A stretch of 64,000 nucleotides of DNA from Clostridia bacterium (lineage in GTDB: Bacteria > Bacillota > Clostridia > Christensenellales > Aristaeellaceae): positions 528,892 to 592,891 of the forward strand of contig JAFWEJ010000008.1 of assembly GCA_017512985.1 (NCBI GenBank), in the 5' to 3' direction. The notes beneath the pieces were generated by a model. That model searched no databases. It saw only the letters and a list, made by a program, of their open reading frames with translations, and was not told the origin of the DNA. This document shows positions 17,849-25,844 of the stretch, in pieces. Made by a program: the position numbers and the translations under genes. The first letter of the stretch is position 1. Each line of letters begins with the position of its first letter.

Positions 17849-18187
17849 TTACTGCCATTTCTCCCAGACTTCCGGTTTATATCCGGTTGTCATCTGGCTG
17901 CCGTTCCGTACAATCGGCAGCTTCAGCAGCCACGGATTTTCCTGAATTGCAGGAATCAGCAGTTCCGCCCTGTCGTAATAGCAGGCCGGATGTTCTTTTA
18001 CTTTCTTATCGTCACGGTCAATCAGTTCCTGCAGTCCGATCGCGGAAATCATCAGGCGGATCTCACGTTCTCCGAGTTTGTGTTTTTTCAGGTCCAGGCT
18101 TTGAAACGGGATCCTGCGTTCCTTAAAATACCGCTCGGCCTTCTGCGCGTCAAAGTTTTTCTTCCCGCTGTAGATTTGGATGTTCAT
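17849..18187 (-). CDS. ArsC/Spx-like thioredoxin-fold protein without the redox cysteine
   Basis: The protein has 112 residues. It has the ArsC-family frame: MNIQIYSGKK at the N-terminus, KAERYFKERRIPFQSLDL, and the late PIVRNGSQMTTGYKPEVW segment. In the relatives I recall, the residue before FD in this loop is the cysteine of a KKCFD motif. Here the codon is AAC (Asn), so arsenate reductase or Spx-like thiol chemistry at that site is not expected. The start overlaps the dnaI stop (ATGA). The function is unknown, and the fold assignment is firmer than any activity. Confidence 0.75.
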   Translation of the reverse strand: MNIQIYSGKKNFDAQKAERYFKERRIPFQSLDLKKHKLGEREIRLMISAIGLQELIDRDDKKVKEHPACYYDRAELLIPAIQENPWLLKLPIVRNGSQMTTGYKPEVWEKWQ

Positions 18188-19161
18188 GCTTTCAGGTTTC
18201 CTCCGACCCGGATATCCCTGCCGATCAGGTTCATTACTTTGCAACAGCGGCTGTCCCGCAGCCTGGAAGCCACCCGCTCCGTATAGCGTTCCCGGAATTT
18301 GGCCATATCCAGATTCGTGGAGATCACGGTGGACAGGTTCCGGTTCTGCCGTTCGTTCAGCAGATTGAACAGCTGTTCCACCGTCACGTTCTGCATCAGC
18401 GGTTCGCTTCCCAGATCATCAATCATGAGCACGTCCGCGTCAAGCAGTTCAGAGGACCCCTGGTCGTTTTCAAAATAACTCTTCCGAAGCACTTCCAGCA
18501 TACGGTACGCGCTGATGAGCAGAACGTTGATATCCCTTTCGATCAGTCGGTCGGCCATGGCATGCAGCAGGAATGTTTTGCCCAGGCCTGTGCTTCCCGT
18601 CAGGACAAGGTCACGGTATGTGCTGTCCGGATATTCTTCCGCCCATTTCCTGCACGTTGCCAGATGGACCCTCATCAGCTCCCGCTGGCTGAAGGACTGT
18701 CCGGGAATCTTCTCCTCCGGAAAGACGCTCAGGTCAAAGCTTTCAAAGGTTTCATTCTTTCCGCTGTCCAGGCCGATTTTCCCGCGCAGTTTCTGCTGAT
18801 ATGCTTTTTTCAGGCATGCGCACGGTTCTTTTACCGGATCTCCGGTGCGTCCGGTATCCCTGCAGACCGGGCAGCGGTATACCGGCGCAAGATAATCAGC
18901 CGAAAACCCCTTTTCTTCCAGTTTTGAACGGATCTCGGCTGACAGTTCCTTCATCCGGGCGGCAAGGTTTCCCGCGTCCGCGGGTCCCCTGAGGGCATTG
19001 CGCAGAGTACCGAATATCAGTTCCTCCCTCTGCCGGACAAGCGCATAGATTTCAGGCTCTTCCGCCATGATCTGTTCCCTGCGCCGCTGTTCTTCGCGTT
19101 CGTTTGCGAAACGGACCTGGTCGTATTCAAGCTCCAGTTCCTTCAGCAGATCCTCACGCAT
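18184..19161 (-). CDS. dnaI: DnaI/DnaC-like helicase loader ATPase
   Basis: The protein has 325 residues. An N-terminal helical region (to about residue 95) is followed by a zinc-binding segment (CPVCRDTGRTG then EPCACL) and an AAA+ domain with LTGSTGLGKTFLLHA near residue 193 and VLMIDDLGSEPL near residue 248. LSTVISTNLDMAKFRERYTERV is the sensor/arginine-finger region. Such proteins load the replicative helicase. I chose the ATG at 19161, which has GGAGGCGAATCCG upstream. It lies within the last codons of dnaD. The dnaD-dnaI pairing supports a role in primosome assembly. Confidence 0.9.
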   Translation of the reverse strand: MREDLLKELELEYDQVRFANEREEQRRREQIMAEEPEIYALVRQREELIFGTLRNALRGPADAGNLAARMKELSAEIRSKLEEKGFSADYLAPVYRCPVCRDTGRTGDPVKEPCACLKKAYQQKLRGKIGLDSGKNETFESFDLSVFPEEKIPGQSFSQRELMRVHLATCRKWAEEYPDSTYRDLVLTGSTGLGKTFLLHAMADRLIERDINVLLISAYRMLEVLRKSYFENDQGSSELLDADVLMIDDLGSEPLMQNVTVEQLFNLLNERQNRNLSTVISTNLDMAKFRERYTERVASRLRDSRCCKVMNLIGRDIRVGGNLKA

Positions 19162-20623
19162 CGGATTCGCCTCCGTTTTCATTCATAAAGGCCCGTACTT
19201 CATCTTCCAGGTTCCTGATCATCTCTTCCGGTACGCCGTCATAATTGCGCTGCGCAAAATCCTGGCCCGGCAGCACCTTCGCCGTTTTATTCCTTCCGTT
19301 TCCGCGGTTCTTTTCATGTTCCTGCTGAACCTGCTCGGGGGTAGTGATTCCTTTGGACTGATAGTCTGTCAGGATACTGTCAAGATATGCCATCGGCTGT
19401 TTCGCTTCCGAAGCGTATGTGGCGGCTGCCAGGATAACATCCCTGCCGAATCCCATTTCTTTTTGCCATTTCTGAACCAGACTCCGGTCTGTTTTGCCGA
19501 TGCGGGATTCGTCTGTTCCCCATGTCTTCTTCAACTGCCGGATCAACGCAGTCTGGTCGTGGAAATCCTGTACATAGGTTTCCACTTCTTTCAGGCTGTT
19601 CAGTCCCTTTTCCTTCCAGGCCTGCAGCAGTCTCAGCGTATCCTCCGCGCCCTTGCCGGAATGCCCGCATTCGCGCGCAGCGATAAGGATCACTTCCTGC
19701 GGGTACATCTCCAGCATCTGGTCGTATACTTTCAGGTTCTTCTGGCTGACTTCGCCCCTGCCAAGTTCCTTCAGCACTTCACGGAAATGATCAGCCTTTT
19801 GGGATGAGTTCCGGATCCCGGACGGCGTCATGGAACCGTCCTGTTTCAGGCTGCTGAGGATTCCGTCCAGATAGCCCATGCTCGGGTCGCCCTTTGCCGT
19901 CAGTTCCACTGCGGCTTCAATTGCCTCCTGCGAAAAGCCCCAGTCCCGGGTCCATTTTCGGTAAAGGCTGGCCTGCGCTTCGGAAGGAGCATACTTTTTC
20001 CCCAGCATCTTCAGTATCTTTCTGAGTCCTGCGGAAGCCTGTTCATCCCTGGAAAAGAACTCTTCGGCGGACTCCACCGTCCGGATATCCTCTCCGGCCA
20101 TCTGGGCCGCTACCTTATCCGCGTCGTTGATCCGGAAATTTCTGCCCTTGACGGATACCATATGGTTGAGCAGCATGATAATCACTTCTGTGGGAAGTCT
20201 GAGATCCTCATGCCATTCAAAGCAGGTGTTCAGTTCGCTGCCGTGCAGGCGCCGTACTTTATCAAACGCTTCATACAGCGCATTGGCAAATTCGGCATAG
20301 TCCGGATCCGGTGCGACGTCGCCTTCCGTGCTGATCTGTTTGATGTTGACATACTGCCACTTCGGAGGATTATCGCTGATCCTGCGGACAAGCCTCCTCC
20401 TTTCCCAGAAACCGAACGCATTGATCACGTCCTCCCGGGTCATGTTCAGTTCGTGGCTCATCCGGTCCAGGTTCATGTCTTCTTCGGGATGATAGCAGCG
20501 CATGAGGCCGTAAAGGTAGACCTTGACATAGTCTCCCTTGGCCGCCGGCAGGTATTCCAGGATGAACTGGTTTTCCACCGGTGTGATATCAAACATAGCG
20601 TACTTTGTATCAAACCCGAACAT
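19154..20623 (-). CDS. dnaD: DnaD/DnaB-type replication initiation protein
   Basis: The protein has 489 residues. A winged-helix-like N-terminus (MNLDRMSHELNMTREDVINA, then FWERRRLVRRISD, about residues 50-85) is followed by two DnaB_2/DnaD-like domains near residues 210-275 and 380-440. Each ends with the family's YLDSILTDYQSKGI or YLDGILSSLKQ motif. These Clostridial proteins combine the roles of Bacillus DnaD and DnaB in opening the origin and recruiting the helicase loader. The gene overlaps dnaI, consistent with joint function. Confidence 0.88.
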   Translation of the reverse strand: MFGFDTKYAMFDITPVENQFILEYLPAAKGDYVKVYLYGLMRCYHPEEDMNLDRMSHELNMTREDVINAFGFWERRRLVRRISDNPPKWQYVNIKQISTEGDVAPDPDYAEFANALYEAFDKVRRLHGSELNTCFEWHEDLRLPTEVIIMLLNHMVSVKGRNFRINDADKVAAQMAGEDIRTVESAEEFFSRDEQASAGLRKILKMLGKKYAPSEAQASLYRKWTRDWGFSQEAIEAAVELTAKGDPSMGYLDGILSSLKQDGSMTPSGIRNSSQKADHFREVLKELGRGEVSQKNLKVYDQMLEMYPQEVILIAARECGHSGKGAEDTLRLLQAWKEKGLNSLKEVETYVQDFHDQTALIRQLKKTWGTDESRIGKTDRSLVQKWQKEMGFGRDVILAAATYASEAKQPMAYLDSILTDYQSKGITTPEQVQQEHEKNRGNGRNKTAKVLPGQDFAQRNYDGVPEEMIRNLEDEVRAFMNENGGESDA

Positions 20624-20652
20624 GCATCCTGTTCCTTTCTGCAGGCAGCCTC

Positions 20653-22032
20653 TCAGGGATGATCCTCCAGGATGGCCGCCGCCGCTTTCTTCCCGGCGCC
20701 CATAGCCAGGATAACCGTTGCCGCGCCGGTTACGGCGTCACCGCCGGCATAGACGTTCTTTTTCCCGGTTCTGCCGTTCTCATCGGTCTGGATGCCGCCC
20801 CACCGTTCCGTGGGCAGGTCCGGCGTGGTCTTTTTAATCAGCGGATTCGGGCTGTTGCCGATCGCGATGATGACCGTTTCCATAGGCAGTTCGTATTCGC
20901 TGCCCTCCACCGGCACAGGGCGTCTCCGTCCGCGTTCGTCCGGCTCTCCGAGCTTCATCTCGATGCATCGGATGGATTTCACAAAACCGTTCTCATCTCC
21001 CTCGATGGAGATCGGAGCAGTCAGCATATGGAATTGAATTCCCTCTTCCTTCGCATGGTGAACTTCCTCTGCCCGTGCAGGCATTTCCGCCTCGCTCCGG
21101 CGGTAAAGGATGGTGACTTCGGCGCCCAGTCGTTTTGCGCAGCGGGCGGCGTCCATGGCGACGTTGCCGCCGCCGACCACGGCGACGCGGCTGCCGATCT
21201 TGACCGGCGTGTCATGCTCCGGGAAGGTATATGCCTTCATCAGGTTCAGCCGGGTCAGGAATTCGTTTGCCGAATACACGCCGCAAAGGCTCTCTCCCGG
21301 GATCTTCTGGAAATTCGGGAGTCCGGCGCCGCTGCCGATAAACACAGCGTCGTTTCCCTCCGCAAGCAGTTCGTCCACCGTGAAAGCTTTTCCGGCCACC
21401 GCGTTGGTTATGATCTTCACGCCCAGGTCCTTCAGGCTGCTGATCTCGCGCTCCACGAGCGCTTTGGGCAGGCGGAATTCGGGAATGCCGTACATCAGCA
21501 CGCCGCCGGCTGTGTGCAGCGCTTCATAAATGGTCACGTCCCAGCCTGCCTTGGCCAGTTCTCCCGCGCAGGTCAGTCCCGCGGGGCCGCTGCCGATCAC
21601 GGCCGCACGTTTCCCGCACGCAGGCGCCGCTTCCGCTTTTGCCGCTCCCTGCGCCATGGCAGTGTCCGCGGCGAAGCGTTCCAGACGGCCAATACCGACA
21701 GGTTCTCCCTTGATCCCGCGTACGCATTTGCTTTCACACTGGGACTCCTGGGGACATACGCGCCCGCAGATCGCCGGCAGGGCGTTCTGGGAACGGATTA
21801 CCTGGTAAGCGCCGTTAAAATCCCCTTCCCTGATCCGGTCAATAAAGTCAGGAATCGGCACGTTCACCGGGCATCCGGTCACGCAGGGAGCGTTTTTGCA
21901 GTGCAGGCAGCGCTGCGCTTCATCCACGGCGATATCTGCCGTATAGCCGAGTGCAACTTCTTTGAAATTGCCGGAGCGGATCTGCGGATCCTGCTCGGGC
22001 ATCGGATTTTTCTGAAGACTCATGTTCGCCAT
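20653..22032 (-). CDS. nfnB: NADPH-dependent ferredoxin-NADP oxidoreductase large subunit (NfnB / GltD-like)
   Basis: The protein has 459 residues. An N-terminal double-cubane region carries CLHCKNAPCVTGCPV and CGRVCPQESQCESKC for two [4Fe-4S] clusters. Two dinucleotide-binding folds follow, with VIGSGPAGLTCAGELAKAG near residue 145 and VVGGGNVAMDAARCAKRLGA near residue 285. A GGDAVTGAATVILAMGAGK tail binds FAD. Such proteins are often labelled GltA/GltD. Adjacency to an NfnA gene, and the absence of a glutamate synthase large subunit, favours NfnB, which bifurcates NADPH electrons to NAD+ and ferredoxin. The ATG at 22032 follows GGGGAGGCGCG. Confidence 0.88.
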   Translation of the reverse strand: MANMSLQKNPMPEQDPQIRSGNFKEVALGYTADIAVDEAQRCLHCKNAPCVTGCPVNVPIPDFIDRIREGDFNGAYQVIRSQNALPAICGRVCPQESQCESKCVRGIKGEPVGIGRLERFAADTAMAQGAAKAEAAPACGKRAAVIGSGPAGLTCAGELAKAGWDVTIYEALHTAGGVLMYGIPEFRLPKALVEREISSLKDLGVKIITNAVAGKAFTVDELLAEGNDAVFIGSGAGLPNFQKIPGESLCGVYSANEFLTRLNLMKAYTFPEHDTPVKIGSRVAVVGGGNVAMDAARCAKRLGAEVTILYRRSEAEMPARAEEVHHAKEEGIQFHMLTAPISIEGDENGFVKSIRCIEMKLGEPDERGRRRPVPVEGSEYELPMETVIIAIGNSPNPLIKKTTPDLPTERWGGIQTDENGRTGKKNVYAGGDAVTGAATVILAMGAGKKAAAAILEDHP

Positions 22033-22034
22033 TG

Positions 22035-22877
22035 TCAACGCGCCTCCCCTGTCAGCCTGCAAAGGTGTTTTTCCCTGGCCCTGGCCTCTTCGGGGCGGAA
22101 CATGCGTCCGCGGGCCATCGCTTCGTCAAAATCGACCAGGTGTCCGTCAAAGTCAGGCCCGTCGACACAGGCAAACTTCGTTTCCCCGCCCACGGTCAGC
22201 CTGCATCCGCCGCACATGCCTGTTCCGTCGATCATAATCGGGTTCATGCTGACGATGGTTCTGATCTTTGGCTCCCGGGTCATATCGCACACCGCTTTCA
22301 TCATCGGCAGCGGGCCGATGGCGATCACCGTGTCATAATCCCTGCCCGCGTCCAGCTGTTTCTGCAGCGCCTGGGTCACAAAGCCCTTGTTGCCGTTGCT
22401 TCCGTCATCCGTCATAATGATCAGGTTGGTGCAGGCTGCCTGCAGTTCATCCTTCAGGATAATCAGATGCTCGTTCCGGAATCCGACGATCAGGTCCACC
22501 TCCGCGCCCGCATCATGGAGCGCCTTGGCCTGCGGATAGGCAATAGCGACGCCCAGTCCGCCGCCGATCACGGCGCAGCGGTGGATTCCTTCTGTTTTTG
22601 TAGGCTCGCCGAGCGGTCCCACAAAATCCAGCAGGCTGTCTCCCTCGTTCAGGGTATCAAGTTTTTCCGTCGTATAGCCAACTTTCTGGAATATGATCGT
22701 AACGGTACCCTTCTCCCGGTCGTAACCGGCGATGGTAAGCGGAACCCGTTCTCCTTCCTCGTCGATCCGGAAAATGATGAACTGTCCGGGCATGGCTTTC
22801 CGGGCAACCAGCGGCGCCCCGATCTCCATCAGGGTCACAGTCTCGTTCAGTACGCGCTTTTTTACAATAGGATACAT
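22035..22877 (-). CDS. nfnA: NADH-dependent ferredoxin-NADP oxidoreductase small subunit
   Basis: The protein has 280 residues. It has a ferredoxin-reductase fold with MPGQFIIFRIDEEGERVPLT (FAD) and AVIGGGLGVAIAYPQAKAL (NAD). Near the C-terminus a [2Fe-2S] motif reads GTGMCGGCRLTVGG followed by CVDGPDFDGH. It resembles PyrK and SudB, but the NfnB neighbour and the lack of pyrD support NfnA. The complex couples NADPH, NADH and ferredoxin pools in anaerobes. A promoter with 17-base spacing precedes it. Confidence 0.88.
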   Translation of the reverse strand: MYPIVKKRVLNETVTLMEIGAPLVARKAMPGQFIIFRIDEEGERVPLTIAGYDREKGTVTIIFQKVGYTTEKLDTLNEGDSLLDFVGPLGEPTKTEGIHRCAVIGGGLGVAIAYPQAKALHDAGAEVDLIVGFRNEHLIILKDELQAACTNLIIMTDDGSNGNKGFVTQALQKQLDAGRDYDTVIAIGPLPMMKAVCDMTREPKIRTIVSMNPIMIDGTGMCGGCRLTVGGETKFACVDGPDFDGHLVDFDEAMARGRMFRPEEARAREKHLCRLTGEAR

Positions 22878-22908
22878 AGCTTCTCCTCCAAATATACGGA
22901 TACAGAAT

Positions 22909-22937
22909 ATTTTACCCTATTCAATTTTCTTTCGCAA
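22909..22937 (-). promoter_or_regulatory. promoter of nfnAB and following genes
   Basis: On the minus strand TTGCGA and TAAAAT stand 17 bases apart, about 30 bases before the nfnA start. Confidence 0.6.
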
Positions 22938-23014
22938 CTTGTTTTCGCCTTTCCTTCGTATTCTTTCCGTACCTCTTTTTCCTTTTTCCGTCATCGTTTT
23001 TTCAGCGTTTTCCC

Positions 23015-23043
23015 TTTTCATCCATGGTCTCCTGTGATATAAT
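23015..23043 (+). promoter_or_regulatory. fba promoter
   Basis: TTTTCA and a perfect TATAAT are separated by 17 bases, and TGA before TATAAT gives an extended -10. It is 34 bases before the fba ATG. Confidence 0.7.
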
Positions 23044-23076
23044 CCGTTTATCAAAGACGAAGGAGGGTTCCTTTCC

Positions 23077-24015
23077 ATGCCACTCGTAACAACCACTGAA
23101 ATGTTTAAGAAGGCCTATGACGGCGGATATGCTGTCGGCGCTTTCAACGTCAACAACATGGAGATCATCCAGGGCATCACCGAAGCCGCCGGCGAGCTCA
23201 AGGCTCCCGTCATCCTGCAGGTTTCCAAGGGTGCCCGCGCCTATGCCAACCATACCTACCTGGTCAAGCTGGTTGAGGCTGCCGTGATCGAAAATCCTGA
23301 GATCCCGATCGCGCTGCATCTTGACCACGGCGACAGCTTCGAGCTCTGCAAGAGCTGCATTGACGGCGGTTTCACCTCTGTCATGATCGACGCTTCTTCC
23401 AAGCCCTATGAAGAAAACATCGCCCTGACCAAAAAGGTCGTTGAGTACGCCCACGATCACGGTGTTGTGGTTGAGGCCGAACTCGGTACCCTGGCCGGCG
23501 TGGAGGACGAAGTTTCCGTCGAAGCAGACAAAGCCATGTACACCCATCCCGAAGAAGTGGTCGACTTTGCGACCCGCACCGGCTGTGACTCCCTGGCCAT
23601 CGCCATCGGTACCAGCCACGGCGCCTACAAGTTCAAGCCCGGCACCAAGCCCCAGCTCCGGTTCGACGTGCTCGAAGAATGCGCGAAACAGCTGCCCGGC
23701 TTCCCGATCGTGCTTCACGGTTCTTCTTCCGTGCCGCAGGAATTCGTTGCAGAGATCAACAAGTACGGCGGCAATATGCCCGGCGCCATCGGCATTCCGG
23801 AAGAACAGCTCCGCCAGGCTGCGCGCAGCGCGGTCTGCAAGATCAACATCGACTCTGATATCCGCCTGGCCATGACCGCTGTGATCCGCAAGTATTTCGC
23901 GGAACATCCGGATCATTTCGATCCCAGGCAGTATCTCAAGCCCGCCCGCCAGGCGGTCAAGGAAATGGTCGCGCACAAGATCGTGGACGTGCTCGGCTGC
24001 GACGGAAAAGCCTGA
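23077..24015 (+). CDS. fba: class II fructose-bisphosphate aldolase
   Basis: The protein has 312 residues and is zinc-dependent, cleaving fructose-1,6-bisphosphate in glycolysis. Motifs are YAVGAFNVNNMEIIQG near residue 18, the zinc site ALHLDHGDSFE near residue 84, VEAELGTLAGVEDEV near residue 137, GTSHGAYKF and VLHGSSSVP (zinc and phosphate), and CKINIDSDIRLA. The start has GAAGGAGGGTTCC upstream. It is a single-gene unit with its own promoter and terminator. Codon use is strongly biased toward C-ending codons compared with its neighbours, as expected of a highly expressed gene. Confidence 0.96.
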   Translation: MPLVTTTEMFKKAYDGGYAVGAFNVNNMEIIQGITEAAGELKAPVILQVSKGARAYANHTYLVKLVEAAVIENPEIPIALHLDHGDSFELCKSCIDGGFTSVMIDASSKPYEENIALTKKVVEYAHDHGVVVEAELGTLAGVEDEVSVEADKAMYTHPEEVVDFATRTGCDSLAIAIGTSHGAYKFKPGTKPQLRFDVLEECAKQLPGFPIVLHGSSSVPQEFVAEINKYGGNMPGAIGIPEEQLRQAARSAVCKINIDSDIRLAMTAVIRKYFAEHPDHFDPRQYLKPARQAVKEMVAHKIVDVLGCDGKA

Positions 24016-24033
24016 TTTTCCCGCTGACAGTTC

Positions 24034-24069
24034 AACGGCCTCCGGATTGTTCCGGAGGCCGTTCTTTTG
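24034..24069 (+). terminator. terminator after fba
   Basis: AACGGCCTCCGGA and TCCGGAGGCCGTT form a 13-bp stem, followed by CTTTTGT. Confidence 0.85.
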
Positions 24070-24080
24070 TCCTTGTTATT

Positions 24081-25799
24081 TCAGTTCCTGTCCTTCACGC
24101 CGACGTAGATCACTTCAGCCTTTTCGTCGTATCTGTCCGTATACAGCAGTTTCCGGTTCGTCTGTACGCCGCTGGTGTATTCCACCAGGTAGCTCTTTAC
24201 CACATATCCTTCCTTGGCTGCTGAAACGCTCTTCTGCTGGTCTTTATAGGTTACGTATGTTCCGTTGGTATCTTTCCTGTAAACCGGATTGAATGGTGCC
24301 GGGATCGTGTCCGTGATCTCGGATTCGATCTCGTATTTCACGTCTCCCATATCAAGCCCATAGATCGCAACCGTGGCATTCAGGCGTTTCTTGTTGCTGG
24401 AATCCTGTTTTACCGCCGCGACGATGTATATGGTGCTGTCCGTATTGTTCCTGAACGTCAGGTCGATCCGCCGCTTTCCGTACCAGTATACCGTTGCGTC
24501 CTTGCCCAGGTCTGTATAGCTTACCTTGTCGGAATGCGGTTCCCGTTTCAGGATCTGGAGGCCGGCGCATACGGCCGCCTGGTACAGCGTAGTGCTGGCC
24601 TGGCATACGCCGCCGCCGTATCCTTCCACATGCTCTCCGTAAACATATTCGATGGCGGGGAAAAAACCGTTCTCCGGAGTCCGCTCGCCTACCACATTGT
24701 TGAAACTGAAGGTCTTCCCGGGCTCCAGTCTGTATCCGTTTATAAATTCAAAGGCTCTCCGGATATTGTTGTTCCGCTCATCTGTGGAGTGCCTGTCGAT
24801 CGGCGTGGACGCATAGGAACGCAGCATGTACTTCTGCATCAGGTCCGCTTTCCGCACATCAGGATCAATCCGCTCCGGTATCAGGTTAACCGCTCCGCTT
24901 TCCATTGTGGAGACCATCTGGTACAGGCGTTCCTTGACAGGCTCCGTATTGAGGCTGTATCCGTAAGCCTCGTCGCTGATATCAAACGGATAAGCCAGAG
25001 AAGGATCAAACGCTTTCAGTACAGCGTCCGCCGCGGGCGTATCAATCTTCGCCTTGATCCGGGCCAGTTCCTCATCAATGGCCTTCGTGTTGCCTCCGGG
25101 ATGGGCCGTGTAGGCTGTATAGGGTTCCTGCTCCAGCTTCAGCATCGCTTCATAGCGCTGCTCCCGATCGCCTGTATGTCCCTGCTGCCACGCTTCGTTC
25201 AGGACGCCCCGCGGATCCACGCTGAATTCCAGCATATTCGCGTCAATTTCAGAAATCTGCTCCCCGTTATAAATCAGCTGCACCTTCCAGGCGTCATGCC
25301 GCTGGCGGATCCTGGCTTCAACGGCTTCCAGGGCTTCTGTCGGCGTCATACCGCCGAGGTGGATCCCATCAACATAAACACCCGGGCAGAACAGTGCCTC
25401 ATAGGGATCAACTTTCTCGCTGATCTCTTTGTTTTTCAGATAGGAGCTGGCCGCAAAATAGCCTCCGGTTCCCAGCGCAGCAAGCAGGAAAATCACAAGA
25501 AATGTAATCAGTCCGGTCTTCTTTTTCTTTGACGGCTTGCTGACCGGTGCGCTGTTCAGGACAAAACCCCTCTGGCTTCCGGTGACCGGAGACTGTCCGG
25601 GATAGTATTGCTGCGGATTCTGCCCGTAATAGCCGCTGCCCTGGAAAGGCTGCACGCGGTCGGTCTCAGGCGGGATATATCCTCTTCTCGGGCCGGAGAA
25701 AGGCTGGTTTACCATTGACTGCGCCGCGTTTTCCACACGCCGGGGGATCTGGTTCCCTTTGTTTGCCGTGTTCCCTCGGTTCTGTTGCTGCCGCGCCAT
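24081..25799 (-). CDS. VanW-family protein with peptidoglycan-binding-like repeats
   Basis: The protein has 572 residues. A disordered Gly/Gln/Tyr/Pro-rich cytoplasmic start (about 1-90) leads to one membrane segment (TGLITFLVIFLLAALGTGGY, about 95-114). Two extracellular PG_binding_4-type regions follow, with GVYVDGIHLGGMTPTEALEA near residue 140. The VanW domain lies about residues 345-480, with GKTFSFNNVVGERTPENGF and EGYGGGVCQASTTLYQAA. The C-terminal 60 residues resemble a G5-like strand domain. VanW proteins act at the cell wall and their reaction is unresolved. It is last in the tilS-hpt-ftsH operon. Confidence 0.85.
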   Translation of the reverse strand: MARQQQNRGNTANKGNQIPRRVENAAQSMVNQPFSGPRRGYIPPETDRVQPFQGSGYYGQNPQQYYPGQSPVTGSQRGFVLNSAPVSKPSKKKKTGLITFLVIFLLAALGTGGYFAASSYLKNKEISEKVDPYEALFCPGVYVDGIHLGGMTPTEALEAVEARIRQRHDAWKVQLIYNGEQISEIDANMLEFSVDPRGVLNEAWQQGHTGDREQRYEAMLKLEQEPYTAYTAHPGGNTKAIDEELARIKAKIDTPAADAVLKAFDPSLAYPFDISDEAYGYSLNTEPVKERLYQMVSTMESGAVNLIPERIDPDVRKADLMQKYMLRSYASTPIDRHSTDERNNNIRRAFEFINGYRLEPGKTFSFNNVVGERTPENGFFPAIEYVYGEHVEGYGGGVCQASTTLYQAAVCAGLQILKREPHSDKVSYTDLGKDATVYWYGKRRIDLTFRNNTDSTIYIVAAVKQDSSNKKRLNATVAIYGLDMGDVKYEIESEITDTIPAPFNPVYRKDTNGTYVTYKDQQKSVSAAKEGYVVKSYLVEYTSGVQTNRKLLYTDRYDEKAEVIYVGVKDRN

Positions 25800-25844
25800 C
25801 CTGCCTTCCTCCTTTCCCTGTATATTCTTTGTGTTCGGGTCCGG

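Noticed and set aside
20605-22338. 577-codon plus-strand open frame opposite nfnAB
   Set aside because: It spans two real genes and their junction in antisense with no start signal. The product resembles no family.
24081-25799. VanW protein as a vancomycin-resistance determinant
   Set aside because: No vanH, vanA/B, vanX or VanRS genes are present. VanW-domain proteins are common in Clostridia unrelated to resistance.
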